Below are positions 55,181-64,000 of a stretch of DNA of 64,000 bases, piece by piece. The translations under genes and the position numbers were made by a program. The stretch is from CAZPRW01 sp964577805 (lineage in GTDB: Bacteria; Verrucomicrobiota; Verrucomicrobiia; Opitutales; JAIRKQ01), in the NCBI GenBank assembly GCA_964577805.1, contig CAZOAG010000002.1, positions 124,001-188,000 of the forward strand, read 5' to 3'. The notes under the pieces were generated by a model. The model made no database searches. It was not told the origin of the DNA and saw nothing but the letters and a program-made list of their open reading frames with translations. Positions within the stretch are counted from its first letter, which is position 1. Each line of letters opens with the position of its first letter.

Positions 55181-56434
55181 CTATGCAACAAATTTCTTGA
55201 ACATAATCGCTGCATTTTGGCCACCAAAGCCCATATTTTCACTGATCGCAAATTTTACATCAGCTTTGATATGCTCATTCGGTGTATAATTCAGGTCGCA
55301 ATCTGGGTCTGGATTGTGATAATTTATTGTTGGAGGAACAATACCAGTTGCGATTGTTTTCGCGCAAACAGCTGCTTCGATCGCACCAGCTGCTCCCAAT
55401 AAATGACCAGTAGCACCTTTAGTAGAACTTATATGTAATTTGTATGCATGGTCGCCAAACACATATTTTATTGCTGCGGTTTCTGCACGGTCATTATATA
55501 CAGTCGATGTTCCATGTGCATTAATATAATCAATTTTATCCGGCGATACACCCGTTTCATTGAGCAATTCTTTATAGCACCTGATTAATCCATCGCCATC
55601 TTGGCATGGAGCGGTTATATGATATGCATCGCATGTTGCAGAATATCCTATGATTTCGCAATAAATCTTGGCACTACGTGCCATGGCATGATCCAGTGTT
55701 TCAAGGACTAGAATGCCAGCACCATCCCCCATAACGAAACCATCGCGTGTAGCATCGAATGGTCGACTGGCGGTTTCTGGAGTGTCATTATATGATGTCG
55801 ACATAGCACGCATGGAACAAAATCCAGCAAAGCTAAGTGGTGTTACAGCTGCTTCACTACCACCAGCAAACATCATATCAGCTTTCCCTAGTTTAAGTAA
55901 ATTGAATGCTTCTCCTATAGAATGTGATCCAGTCGCACAAGCACTGATTGCTCCGAAATTCGGACCCTTCAATCCTAATTCAATCGCAACAAATCCAGAA
56001 GCAATGTTCGCTATCAGTGATGGAATCATGAATGGCGATACATAACGATGGCCTTTCGTGTGAAACGCTAATGTTTGTTCATGTATCGTCGACATTCCGC
56101 CAATTCCAGACCCAATAATCACACCAATTCGTGGATTGTTTCTAATGTCGGTATCTAGACCGGCATCATCATTGGCAAGTTTAGCTGCTGCAACCGCATA
56201 TAACGCATATTTATCATTGCGTTTGGCACTTTTATTGTCAGTAAAATCAGTTGCTTTAAAATCTTTTACTTCACCAGCGACACGACAGGAATATCCTTCA
56301 GAATCAAATGATGTGACGCCAGTTATTCCACTTTCTCCGGCAACGAGATGTTTCCATGTTTTTTCTACGCCGACTCCAAGTGGTGTAACGAGACCAATTC
56401 CCGTAACTACCACACGGTTGCCATATTGATTCAT
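55181..56434 (-). CDS. fabF: 3-oxoacyl-[acyl-carrier-protein] synthase II FabF
   Basis: A 417-residue condensing enzyme that elongates fatty acids. The active-site Cys is in SACATGSHSIG, with the two catalytic His in NAHGTSTVYND and GATGHLLGAAG. FGGQNAA is near the end. From ATG at 56432-56434 (MNQYGNRVVVTG) the length is normal. It follows acpP by 55 bp in the fabG-acpP-fabF group. Confidence 0.96.
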   Translation of the reverse strand: MNQYGNRVVVTGIGLVTPLGVGVEKTWKHLVAGESGITGVTSFDSEGYSCRVAGEVKDFKATDFTDNKSAKRNDKYALYAVAAAKLANDDAGLDTDIRNNPRIGVIIGSGIGGMSTIHEQTLAFHTKGHRYVSPFMIPSLIANIASGFVAIELGLKGPNFGAISACATGSHSIGEAFNLLKLGKADMMFAGGSEAAVTPLSFAGFCSMRAMSTSYNDTPETASRPFDATRDGFVMGDGAGILVLETLDHAMARSAKIYCEIIGYSATCDAYHITAPCQDGDGLIRCYKELLNETGVSPDKIDYINAHGTSTVYNDRAETAAIKYVFGDHAYKLHISSTKGATGHLLGAAGAIEAAVCAKTIATGIVPPTINYHNPDPDCDLNYTPNEHIKADVKFAISENMGFGGQNAAIMFKKFVA

Positions 56435-56489
56435 TTCTCGTGCCGTCGTCATGATAATATAATTTGGAAGTGGAATTTGCTAGAATATA

Positions 56490-56750
56490 TTATTCTTCAG
56501 CAATTTTTTTATTAATGAAATCGATGACATCCTTTACTGTGCGCATTTTCTCTGCTTCAGCCTCCGGAATTTCTCCCTTGATTTCATCTTTGAATTCTTC
56601 TTCAAATGCCATTACCAATTCAACGGTATCCAATGAATCAGCCCCCAAATCATCCAAGAAGGATGCCTCAGGAGTTACTTGTTCTGCATTGACATCAAGT
56701 TGGTCGATAATGATTTTTTTTACTCTTTCTTCTATGTTAGTGTTTGCCAT
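56490..56750 (-). CDS. acpP: Acyl carrier protein
   Basis: An 86-residue acidic helical protein. The phosphopantetheine Ser is in DDLGADSLDTVELVMAFEEEF. From ATG 56748-56750 it begins MANTNIEERVKKI. It carries the growing acyl chain in fatty-acid synthesis. An upstream in-frame ATG would add eight residues; the later start is usual. It sits between fabG (54 bp) and fabF (55 bp). Confidence 0.96.
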   Translation of the reverse strand: MANTNIEERVKKIIIDQLDVNAEQVTPEASFLDDLGADSLDTVELVMAFEEEFKDEIKGEIPEAEAEKMRTVKDVIDFINKKIAEE

Positions 56751-56804
56751 AAAATCTATCTTTTTCCGCATCAAAACAAAGCTTCATTTGTATGCAAGTC
56801 TTTT

Positions 56805-57554
56805 TTACATGGCCATCCCGCCATCGACATTCAGTACATGCCCTGTAATATATCTTGCATCATCGGAACATAAAAATTGTACAGCAGATGCCACATCATT
56901 TGGTGTTCCTAGTGATTTCATTGGTACTGTTTTCTTAATATCATCGATTATATTTTCTTTCAATGTATTTGTCATGTCAGTTTGAATAAATCCTGGAGCG
57001 ATCGCATTGACTGTAATATTTCTTGATGCAACTTCACGAGCGATCGATTTTGTCATTCCGATCAGTCCTGCTTTGGCAGCAGCATAATTCGCTTGTCCAA
57101 AATTCCCTACAATCCCAACAACAGATGCCATATTGATGATTCTGCCCCAGCGTTGTTTTATCATGGGATGCAATAAATTTTTTATCCAAAAAAAACTACT
57201 ACTTAAATTTGTTGTTATGACATCATTCCAGTCATCTGTTGACATTCGCAATAATACATTGTCTTTTGTGATACCAGCATTGTTGACCAATATATCGACA
57301 GTTTTATGGTCGGATAATATTTGTTTGCATGCTGATATTACTTGTTCTTCTTTAGAAACATCGACAGCAATATATTCCGAAGAATATCCATGTTGTTGGA
57401 GTTCATTGGATAATGTTCCACAACTATTTTCAGAACGGCTAATGCAAATGATATGATGACCGTCTTCTGCCAATTTATATGCTATTGCACGGCCAATTCC
57501 ACGGCCAGCACCAGTTATTACACATACACGACGATCAGATGTTTCTGTTTGCAT
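56805..57554 (-). CDS. fabG: 3-oxoacyl-[acyl-carrier-protein] reductase FabG
   Basis: A 249-residue short-chain dehydrogenase. TGAGRGIG (NADPH site) near residue 15, NNAGIT near 91, the catalytic Tyr-Lys in NYAAAKAGLIGM, and PGFIQTDMT are all present. It reduces 3-ketoacyl-ACP in each elongation cycle. It heads the fabG-acpP-fabF group. Length is normal. Confidence 0.95.
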   Translation of the reverse strand: MQTETSDRRVCVITGAGRGIGRAIAYKLAEDGHHIICISRSENSCGTLSNELQQHGYSSEYIAVDVSKEEQVISACKQILSDHKTVDILVNNAGITKDNVLLRMSTDDWNDVITTNLSSSFFWIKNLLHPMIKQRWGRIINMASVVGIVGNFGQANYAAAKAGLIGMTKSIAREVASRNITVNAIAPGFIQTDMTNTLKENIIDDIKKTVPMKSLGTPNDVASAVQFLCSDDARYITGHVLNVDGGMAM

Positions 57555-57660
57555 GTCGCAATTGAGTATAATCTGTCACGAATTAGTCAATTCATGATTT
57601 AACTTGAAAAAAATAATAAGATTATGTAATCAATCTGTTCAAATCGAAATATTATAATCA

Positions 57661-58482
57661 ATGAGCAGGAAGTCAAAATACAAACGATGTTTCAAGATAG
57701 TCATTGTTTTGATCGTTTGCATTGCTTGTTCGTTTGCAATATATGCGTTGAGCAGCGCTGATTTTAATATTGGGAATAAGTTTTCTACAAGCAGTAGGAA
57801 TGAGCTAAAAAAAATACTATTTTCAACTAATGGGAGAATTACTTCAGATTGGTTGGTTCATAGTTTATCAATAAAAAAGCATGTTGATTTGTTTAAATTG
57901 AATATAGTTGATATTCAAAAAAAGCTTGAACAGGTTCCTCAAATTCGAAGGGCGTGTATAGAAAAACGATATCCTGATACATTATTTATAAAAATAGAAG
58001 AACGGCAGCCAATACTGAAGGTGCTTGCAAGCAGCGATGGCAAACAGGAGTTATTTTTGATCGATCGTTTAGATGGCCATTTTTTTCGTCCTGTATGTTT
58101 CGACATTAGTGAATATGATACTATCATGCCGGTTGATGTAACACTGAAAAAAAGTGGTATGAGTAAATTCCCATTTTTGCCAATAAAAGGAATCAATTTA
58201 ATTTGCGATTTGTTGACAGTATTGCGTGAAGAATATCCTGATATTTTAAAAAACATTAAATATATTGATCTCCGAAATTACGATTCGCGACAGGGTGCTG
58301 TGTGGTCAAGGATTGTATTGCGAATGAAGAATGGAGTATCTATAGTAATGAGTCCACATGAGTCTAATATGCAATTGTTGAGGATAGAGTTTTTATTGAA
58401 AGAGAAATTTGCAAATAATCTATCGCGTATAAAAAAAATCGATGTGTCGGCAGTTAATGATGTTTTGGTTGAGTACAAATGA
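57661..58482 (+). CDS. FtsQ/DivIB-like cell division protein
   Basis: This 273-residue protein has a short basic cytoplasmic N-terminus, one membrane helix (about residues 11-31), and a POTRA-like domain with the sequence IQKKLEQVPQIRRACIEKRYPDTLFIKIEERQP. The rest is beta-rich. This is the FtsQ plan, acting in septum assembly. It stands outside a division-and-cell-wall cluster, directly before an MCE protein. Assignment is by topology and the POTRA pattern; a different POTRA protein is possible. Confidence 0.68.
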   Translation: MSRKSKYKRCFKIVIVLIVCIACSFAIYALSSADFNIGNKFSTSSRNELKKILFSTNGRITSDWLVHSLSIKKHVDLFKLNIVDIQKKLEQVPQIRRACIEKRYPDTLFIKIEERQPILKVLASSDGKQELFLIDRLDGHFFRPVCFDISEYDTIMPVDVTLKKSGMSKFPFLPIKGINLICDLLTVLREEYPDILKNIKYIDLRNYDSRQGAVWSRIVLRMKNGVSIVMSPHESNMQLLRIEFLLKEKFANNLSRIKKIDVSAVNDVLVEYK

Positions 58483-58584
58483 TTGTGCTGAGCTAATTTT
58501 AGTTATCGATATGGTGCCGTTTTAGAAAAAATTCTGGTATTTTTGTTGTTATTTATTTGGATTTTGCATCCAAAGAGGTTGATA

Positions 58585-59385
58585 GTGGCACGTAAAGCAA
58601 ATACAATGTTAATCGGTTCTTTTGTTGGTCTTGGGTTGTTGTTGTTAATAGTGGCAGTATTGTTGTTTTCGAAGGGAAATATTTTTGCTAAAAAAATAAA
58701 GTTTTATGCATTTTTTGATGCTTCGCTAAATGGATTAGACGTTGGTGCTCCAGTAAAATTTAAGGGTGTTCGTGTTGGGACAGTTGAGTCAATAGAGATC
58801 ATATATGATGATGATACTGATGAAGCTAGTGCCGCTGTTTTATTCAGCATTGATGCAAATTTATTTCAAACAGTACGCGGTAATCGAATACGTGTTGATG
58901 ACTATGAACTGTTTTATCATGAGCAAATCAGTCGAGGATTAGCAGCAAAATTGTCGATGGAAAGTATTGTTACTGGAAAATTATATGTTGGATTGGATTA
59001 TGAAAAAAATAATCAAGTACGACATGTTCAGGAAATTGCTATACGTCAATTGAGGCAAATGCCAACGGTCACTAATAGCTTGGATGAATTTAAAGAGAGT
59101 TTCGATGCCGTTATGAAACGGTTATCGCGAGTAGAATTTGAAAAAATTTCAAAAAAAATCATATCCGTATTGGATAATGTAAATAAAAAGATTGATAGTG
59201 TCGATTTTTCATCAATCAATGATGCGATGAGTGCAATTTCTGATGTTCTTGCATTTGATTCTGACACACGGCAGTCATTAGATAATTGCTTGCGGCAATG
59301 TGTTAAGACATTGCGGTCATTACGTGTGTTGCTTGATTATATTGAACGTAATCCGAATGCATTGGTAGCAGGAAAGGCATTATGA
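58585..59385 (+). CDS. MCE-domain lipid-transport protein (MlaD/PqiB type)
   Basis: A 266-residue protein from GTG 58585 after an AGAGG site. It starts ARKANTMLIGSFVGLG, the usual MCE N-terminus with membrane helix, and continues with one MCE domain (ASLNGLDVGAPVKFKGVRVG). A helical C-terminus of about 110 residues follows. It would carry lipids between membranes. It overlaps the lipoprotein gene downstream by 4 bp. No ATPase or permease subunit is next to it. Confidence 0.85.
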   Translation: MARKANTMLIGSFVGLGLLLLIVAVLLFSKGNIFAKKIKFYAFFDASLNGLDVGAPVKFKGVRVGTVESIEIIYDDDTDEASAAVLFSIDANLFQTVRGNRIRVDDYELFYHEQISRGLAAKLSMESIVTGKLYVGLDYEKNNQVRHVQEIAIRQLRQMPTVTNSLDEFKESFDAVMKRLSRVEFEKISKKIISVLDNVNKKIDSVDFSSINDAMSAISDVLAFDSDTRQSLDNCLRQCVKTLRSLRVLLDYIERNPNALVAGKAL

Positions 59386-60011
59386 AAAATTTAAAATTAT
59401 TTTTAGTGGTATGTGCAGCGTTAATGATAAGTGGATGTACTATGTTTCAGCCTCAAAAGGACACAGCAGTTTTTTATTCAATTGGAATACATTCTGGTTG
59501 TGATCAGGAGGTTGCAGAAGTTACTAATAAACCAATTGCTTGTATAAATTTATTGGTTGAAGAGATTCCGTCATATGCGGATTGTCCATTTATCGTAACA
59601 AAGGGGCATGGCCAAAATATTATTTTTGATCAAAATGCTAGGTGGGCATCTTCGTTTGAAGATGAATGTTATGATTTCGTAAAAGATTATTTGTCACGCA
59701 CGTTGTCAGATTCTGTAATGGTAGTTTCTGACATCCATGCTGATGGCAATATGGTGACATGCCATTATAGGTTATCTATTAGTTTCGATGATTTTATATA
59801 TTTACGGGATGAAGGACGTATCGTGCTTCGTTGCGATTGGTCGCTATATGATTATATACGAAAATCTTCTGTCATTACACATCGTAGCATGATATCTGTA
59901 CCTGTAGATTCGCAAGATTATGCTATCATAGCAGCCGGTATGAGAAAGGCATTGGAGTTGTTGGTAAACGATATCGTTGCAAAATCTAAAGATATGATTG
60001 TTGGTAATTGA
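59382..60011 (+). CDS. PqiC-like ABC-transport auxiliary lipoprotein
   Basis: A 209-residue lipoprotein with signal peptide and lipobox (LMISGC) placing the lipid-modified Cys at about residue 19. The mature part contains the family's strands, such as INLLVEEIPSYADCPFIV near residue 55. PqiC proteins partner with MCE proteins at the outer membrane, and this gene overlaps the MCE gene by 4 bp. Family assignment rests on lipobox, length and partner. Confidence 0.72.
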   Translation: MKNLKLFLVVCAALMISGCTMFQPQKDTAVFYSIGIHSGCDQEVAEVTNKPIACINLLVEEIPSYADCPFIVTKGHGQNIIFDQNARWASSFEDECYDFVKDYLSRTLSDSVMVVSDIHADGNMVTCHYRLSISFDDFIYLRDEGRIVLRCDWSLYDYIRKSSVITHRSMISVPVDSQDYAIIAAGMRKALELLVNDIVAKSKDMIVGN

Positions 60012-60206
60012 ACGATATATTAGCGATTGTTGCTTTCTTTAGATGTTGGATGCCGCTTGTCAAAGATTAGAAGCGACGTTCGTATTAGAATGGTCGGTCA
60101 ATATGATGGCGGTTTAACAGTCGCAGTACTGTAGATTTGTGAATGACTATTTTTCGCTAATGAAAAACTATTGAAAATATATCCGGTTTCAATTTATCAT
60201 TGGGTC

Positions 60207-60689
60207 GTGAAAAATTTGCATGCGTATTGGAGAATGGATTATGTTGAAGTTCCACAGGATAAGAAAACAGCAGATAAGGATCCATTTTTATCAGTTCCAT
60301 TCGACGATGATGAAAATTCCTTGTTGATTTTTAGGAGTGATTTTTGTTTTGCCATGTTGAATAAGTTTCCGTACAATGCCGGTCATGCGATGGTTTTGCC
60401 GTATCGGCAAGTGAATGATATTCAATTATTATCATCGAATGAACATGATGATTTGTGGAAATCTATTGTGAAGATGCAAAAAATTTTGATAGATGCATTG
60501 CATCCTGATGGATTCAATATTGGGTTTAATATTGGGTCATCTGCTGGTGCAGGAATTGCTAGTCATTTGCACTGTCATATTGTTCCACGATGGAATGGAG
60601 ATACTAATTTCATGCCAGTAATCGCTGATACGAAAGTATTGCCACAGGCTTTGCAAAAAATGGTTGCTCGTTTGCGCACTTTCGTTTAA
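60207..60689 (+). CDS. HIT-family nucleotide hydrolase
   Basis: This 160-residue protein has the catalytic HLHCHIVPRW (HxHxHxx) motif near residue 130 and the family's FCFAMLNKFPYNAGHAMVLPYRQV stretch in the middle. GTG 60207 gives MKNLHAYWRMDYV, which matches the usual beginning of bacterial members (LWAPWRMEYI); a TTG at 60171 is an alternative. Its substrate (dinucleoside polyphosphates or similar) is not known. It precedes pgpH by about 40 bp. Confidence 0.85.
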   Translation: MKNLHAYWRMDYVEVPQDKKTADKDPFLSVPFDDDENSLLIFRSDFCFAMLNKFPYNAGHAMVLPYRQVNDIQLLSSNEHDDLWKSIVKMQKILIDALHPDGFNIGFNIGSSAGAGIASHLHCHIVPRWNGDTNFMPVIADTKVLPQALQKMVARLRTFV

Positions 60690-60728
60690 GTGATCTGGTA
60701 CTGTTTGTTTTTGTAAAAAAGTTTTTTC

Positions 60729-63062
60729 ATGGTCGTAAGGAGACGGCAAAGTAAGATATCTGATGTTGCTTTTTATGGTGCTCGGGCAAAAGGCAAGGGT
60801 AGTAGTGTATTGTTGCGAACGAGTGTTTCTTGCTTGTTATTATTGTCATTCGCGATGTTGTTATCAGTGATTTCTTTTTGGGGAAATAATTGGCTAAAAG
60901 TTCAATTTATACCTGGTAATATATCGAAATCAAAAATTGTTGCAGAGATTCCGTTTGAATATGTTAGTACTATCAAGACTGACCGATTGTATGAACAAAA
61001 AAAACATCAATCCAGCAATGTATTTAGCATCGATGAACGTAGTTATGATGGGTTCATAAGTGCTTTGAAATTATTAGATGAACAGATGGAGGTTTTTACC
61101 TATGAAAATACATTGACAGAAGTCGGTCGGGAAGAAATTCGAGAGTTTGTTAATGAATTTACTGCATCGAACACTATTAAGTTAGAGTGGCAAGATGTTG
61201 CTTTATTGATTAGTTCATTGTCTCCAATTGAACGCGCGCAAGTATTTCAAGAATGTATTGCTGTATTGCGTGAGATTGCAAAGGATGGTGTGTTTTCTGA
61301 TGAAAATTCGCCTGATGGAGAATCATTGAGAACAGCGAGTTATCTTGGATTGAAACTAAAAGATGGTCGCCGACGGAATATTCGTACGGTAGAGTGGGCA
61401 TTGCATTATGCTCGTATGCATTTGATGTCGATGGACATTGATCATGATATTGTAACGATATTATTTAATATTTTAAAACAGGGAATAAAACAGAATCTCG
61501 TATATGACGTAGATGCAAGTAAGGCAAAATTTGATCTGTTATTGAAATCAATGAAGCCTGTTCGAGTAAAGGTCAAACAAGGTGATGTTTTATTAGAGAC
61601 GAACACTGTTATCAATGCAGAATCTTATGAAATATTAGCTGCCTATCAAAAAGCATTAAAATCAGCAAATTATATCGATTTTGGGTTCAATAAAGATTTT
61701 TATCCGAAATCATTTTTAGGTTTTGTTACATTGTTGGTAGTTGTTGTTTTTGTTAAATTATTGCCGAAACGACGACGATTGTCGCGTTCATTACTGATAA
61801 AATGCGGTATTTTGATAGTGTTTCAATTAATTGCATTAAGGTTGTGTATGCAAATAGGAGAGGCAGATGTTTTATCTAAGCAACATAGTATATTATGTGC
61901 ATTGCATCTTTTCCCTCCTGCTCTATGTGCATCTGGAATTGCTATGTTATTGTATGGTTCAGGATGTGCTTTTTTAGTAACATTTGTTGTGTCGGTGTTT
62001 TATACATTAATGGCATCAAAGGGTATTGAGTTTTTTACGTTATTGTTGGCGATAAATTTAATCTTTTTGAAATGTATCAAACATGTAAATTATCGTATCA
62101 AAATAGTGCGAGCAGGATGTGTGACTGGTGCTACGGCAGCTGTCATGATATTTGCTAAGAATTTTTTTGTCGGCACTGCTGTTGATGTGTTGATTTGTCA
62201 GTCAGTATGTGCTTCATTGATGGGTGTATTGTCTGGATTGTTTACAGCAGCATTGTTTTCAATATTTGAACGGTTGTTTTCGGCATACTCCAATATTACT
62301 TTATTAGAACTTACTGATTATAACCATCCTATATTAAAAAATTTACAAATGGCAGCACCAGGAACGTATAATCATAGTCTGCTGGTGTCCAACATTGCAG
62401 AGCAGGTCGCGATACAGGTAAATGCCAATCCGGTATTATGTAAGACTGGTGCATTGTATCATGATATTGGAAAAATGTTGAAGGCAGAATATTTTATAGA
62501 AAATCAAAATAATCAGGTAAACTTGCATGATCAGCAAACACCATATATTAGTACATTAGTAATTAAAAATCATGTCAAAGATGGTGTTGATATTGCCAAA
62601 GAATACAGATTGCCGCCTTCGATAATTGACTTTATACAACAACATCATGGGACAACATTGATTCATTTCTTTTATCAAAAAGCCAAAAAAGAATTGTTAG
62701 AAGAGTTTGATACCAACGATATGACACGTGAAGAAATGGACAGCTTGATTGCTAGTAGGATAGATTCTGCTGCATTTCGATATGATGGTCCACGGCCACG
62801 GTCGAAAGAATTATTGATTGTCATGTTGGCAGATTCTATAGAAGCGGCCAGCCGGAGCATGAAACGAATTACACACCAGGCTATAGAAAATCTTGTAAAC
62901 ACTATTTTTGATATAAAATTGAGAGATCATCAATTAGATGAATGTCCTATAACATTCGAAGAAATACGGGATATGAAAAAAGCATTTGCATTGACTGTAT
63001 TATCGATGATGCATTCTCGTATTTCTTATTCTTTAAGCGGTTCTTCTACAGGCAAAAAGTAG
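60729..63062 (+). CDS. PgpH-like 7TM-HD cyclic-di-AMP phosphodiesterase
   Basis: This 777-residue protein has a first membrane helix (about residues 28-52), a periplasmic domain up to about 320, a block of about seven helices to about 530, and a C-terminal cytoplasmic HD domain. The HD domain has NHSLLVSN, LYHDIGKML, QQHHGTTLI and MLADSIEAA. Layout is that of PgpH/YqfF. It would hydrolyse c-di-AMP, which controls potassium uptake and cell-wall state in bacteria with the nucleotide. ybeY follows, as commonly seen. Confidence 0.9.
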   Translation: MVVRRRQSKISDVAFYGARAKGKGSSVLLRTSVSCLLLLSFAMLLSVISFWGNNWLKVQFIPGNISKSKIVAEIPFEYVSTIKTDRLYEQKKHQSSNVFSIDERSYDGFISALKLLDEQMEVFTYENTLTEVGREEIREFVNEFTASNTIKLEWQDVALLISSLSPIERAQVFQECIAVLREIAKDGVFSDENSPDGESLRTASYLGLKLKDGRRRNIRTVEWALHYARMHLMSMDIDHDIVTILFNILKQGIKQNLVYDVDASKAKFDLLLKSMKPVRVKVKQGDVLLETNTVINAESYEILAAYQKALKSANYIDFGFNKDFYPKSFLGFVTLLVVVVFVKLLPKRRRLSRSLLIKCGILIVFQLIALRLCMQIGEADVLSKQHSILCALHLFPPALCASGIAMLLYGSGCAFLVTFVVSVFYTLMASKGIEFFTLLLAINLIFLKCIKHVNYRIKIVRAGCVTGATAAVMIFAKNFFVGTAVDVLICQSVCASLMGVLSGLFTAALFSIFERLFSAYSNITLLELTDYNHPILKNLQMAAPGTYNHSLLVSNIAEQVAIQVNANPVLCKTGALYHDIGKMLKAEYFIENQNNQVNLHDQQTPYISTLVIKNHVKDGVDIAKEYRLPPSIIDFIQQHHGTTLIHFFYQKAKKELLEEFDTNDMTREEMDSLIASRIDSAAFRYDGPRPRSKELLIVMLADSIEAASRSMKRITHQAIENLVNTIFDIKLRDHQLDECPITFEEIRDMKKAFALTVLSMMHSRISYSLSGSSTGKK

Positions 63063-63067
63063 CAATC

Positions 63068-63529
63068 ATGGGACGCAATATTGATGTTTTTAGTGATGTT
63101 GATGGGTTGACTTTTGAACATCATGACGTTTATAATTTGTTTGAATGTCTTGATATGACAGAGTATGCTATTGGATCTGGTGATCTATCAGTGGTTTTTT
63201 TGAATGAAATATCGATGAAGGACCTTCATGAGCAATATTTACGAGATGATACGCTAACGGATGTAATAACATTTGATGGTGACAGCAGCATGTCATTCGC
63301 TGGTGAGATTTGTGTTAGTCCAGATTATGCAACCGTCAGTAGTCAAGAACATAATGTTACGTTTTCTGAGGAATTATCATTGTATTTAGTACATGGATAT
63401 TTGCATTTATACGGATTGAATGATATTTTGCAGGAAGACATTGCGATGATGCGGTCAGCAGAAAAAAAATGTATGAATATATTGCGTGAGAAAGGTTTAA
63501 TTCCGAAATTTAATTATATATCGCAATAG
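63068..63529 (+). CDS. ybeY: Endoribonuclease YbeY with altered third metal ligand
   Basis: A 153-residue protein from ATG 63068 (5 bp after pgpH). It has the YbeY core TDVITFD and the HGYLHLYG metal motif near residue 116. The usual continuation GYDH, whose His is the third zinc ligand, here reads GLND. YbeY acts in rRNA maturation and ribosome quality control. Length and position confirm the family. Activity with the changed ligand is not certain. Confidence 0.9.
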   Translation: MGRNIDVFSDVDGLTFEHHDVYNLFECLDMTEYAIGSGDLSVVFLNEISMKDLHEQYLRDDTLTDVITFDGDSSMSFAGEICVSPDYATVSSQEHNVTFSEELSLYLVHGYLHLYGLNDILQEDIAMMRSAEKKCMNILREKGLIPKFNYISQ

Positions 63530-63584
63530 TGTTGCTAAGCGCATCTATTTTGCTACCGTATTGTGTTACCAATTAAGGAAAGTT

Positions 63585-63899
63585 ATGAGTGATAGAGAGA
63601 TCATTATATCTGGTGTTCATATTGATTTAACTGATGCAATAAAGTCTATGGTCAATGAGAAAGCACAGAAGTTATTTGCTCACAATAGTGCTATTATTCG
63701 TGTTAGAGTATCATTGGAAGTGTCGAAGAATAAAGCGCACCAAGATGAGTTTATTGCTCGTGGAAAGATAGAAATTGGTGGGCCAGATATAGAAGCAAGT
63801 GCAGCTACAAATGATCTGTATAAGTCGATTGATGATATGATAAATAAGCTCGACAGACAATTGGTTGATCAAAATAAGATAAATGCATCACATCGTTGA
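63585..63899 (+). CDS. hpf: Ribosome hibernation promoting factor (short form)
   Basis: A 104-residue protein from ATG 63585 with an AAGGAAAG site. The sequence IIISGVHIDLTDAIKSMVNEKAQKL and DLYKSIDDMINKLDRQL match the Ribosome_S30AE family (short HPF/YfiA). It inactivates ribosomes in stationary or stressed cells. A terminator follows. It lacks the C-terminal extension of long HPF. Confidence 0.94.
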   Translation: MSDREIIISGVHIDLTDAIKSMVNEKAQKLFAHNSAIIRVRVSLEVSKNKAHQDEFIARGKIEIGGPDIEASAATNDLYKSIDDMINKLDRQLVDQNKINASHR

Positions 63900-63927
63900 T
63901 GTGGTCTGTTTAAAGTTTTATTAAAAA

Positions 63928-63966
63928 TTTGTGGGACGATATATTTCTGTCGTCCCAAATTTTTTA
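63928..63966 (+). terminator. Rho-independent terminator of hpf
   Basis: TGGGACG (63932-63938) pairs with CGTCCCA (63951-63957), followed by AATTTTTT. Confidence 0.85.
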
Positions 63967-64000
63967 CTGTTGTGTCCAGGTATTATATTCTGATAAAAAT

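Overview
The window is a 64 kb, AT-rich, single-scaffold piece of a bacterial chromosome with mostly housekeeping genes on both strands, three tRNAs and two assembly gaps of exactly 100 N. Lineage clues point to the PVC superphylum, most likely a verrucomicrobial (Opitutae-like) host-associated bacterium. They are a PilM/PilN-type protein followed by an Akkermansia Amuc_1100-like protein (13505-16002), RNase HIII, a PgpH (7TM-HD)-YbeY pair, FbaB-type class I aldolase, and a PilM-neighbouring BatA/BatB-like pair. A type III secretion export block (sctS-sctT-sctU), several coiled-coil or hairpin-membrane proteins without recognisable relatives, several broken genes, and pyruvate:ferredoxin oxidoreductase suggest an intracellular or host-bound anaerobe undergoing genome decay. 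The lineage and lifestyle are inferences, not proofs.

Layout. 1-5564: partial nifJ, CPBP protease, tsaE, then sctSTU. 5565-6258: intergenic region with a 19-bp GC-rich minisatellite running into gap 1. 6259-10100: gltX, rplS, trmD, rpsP, exbD, exbB, all on the minus strand. 10156-13409: tRNA-Cys, a YfgM-like TPR protein, rsmE, ispH, and two BatA/BatB-like membrane proteins that have lost their VWA domains. 13505-16483: PilM/N and Amuc_1100-like proteins, then tRNA-Met and tRNA-Asn with identically built promoters. 16852-22542: two effector-like genes around enolase. One is broken at an A9 run and the other by an in-frame amber codon. 22874-25963: an ECF sigma factor, a putative anti-sigma factor, a catalytically dead HtrA-like protein and RNase HIII. 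26008-30612: a WaaE/KdtX-like glycosyltransferase, trkA, a glucosaminidase and an Inc-like hairpin protein. 30728-36931: tyrS, a basic low-complexity protein, murA, a decayed intergenic region with a 17-bp minisatellite (gap 2) and degenerate tandem copies of the lepA 3' end, then lepA. 37063-41501: a hypothetical protein, fbaB behind a set of inverted repeats, and a large coiled-coil/membrane-hairpin protein. 41570-51297: a minus-strand group of rluA-family, yhaM, udg, ruvB, asmA-like, tkt and a CaCA exchanger. 51422-54822: sufC, sufB and a frameshifted autotransporter barrel. 55181-57554: fabG-acpP-fabF. 57661-63899: ftsQ-like, MCE protein, PqiC-like lipoprotein, HIT protein, pgpH, ybeY and hpf.

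Taken together, the genes describe a cell with a Gram-negative envelope (acyl-carrier fatty-acid synthesis, murA, MCE/PqiC, AsmA, ExbBD, LPS-core-type glycosyltransferase), glycolysis and pentose phosphate reactions feeding PFOR, SUF iron-sulphur assembly, and c-di-AMP turnover. The type III apparatus would be the obvious route for the unrecognised coiled-coil and hairpin proteins, which lie singly between housekeeping genes. Ribosome-binding sites are weak or absent before many genes, so start sites are often uncertain.
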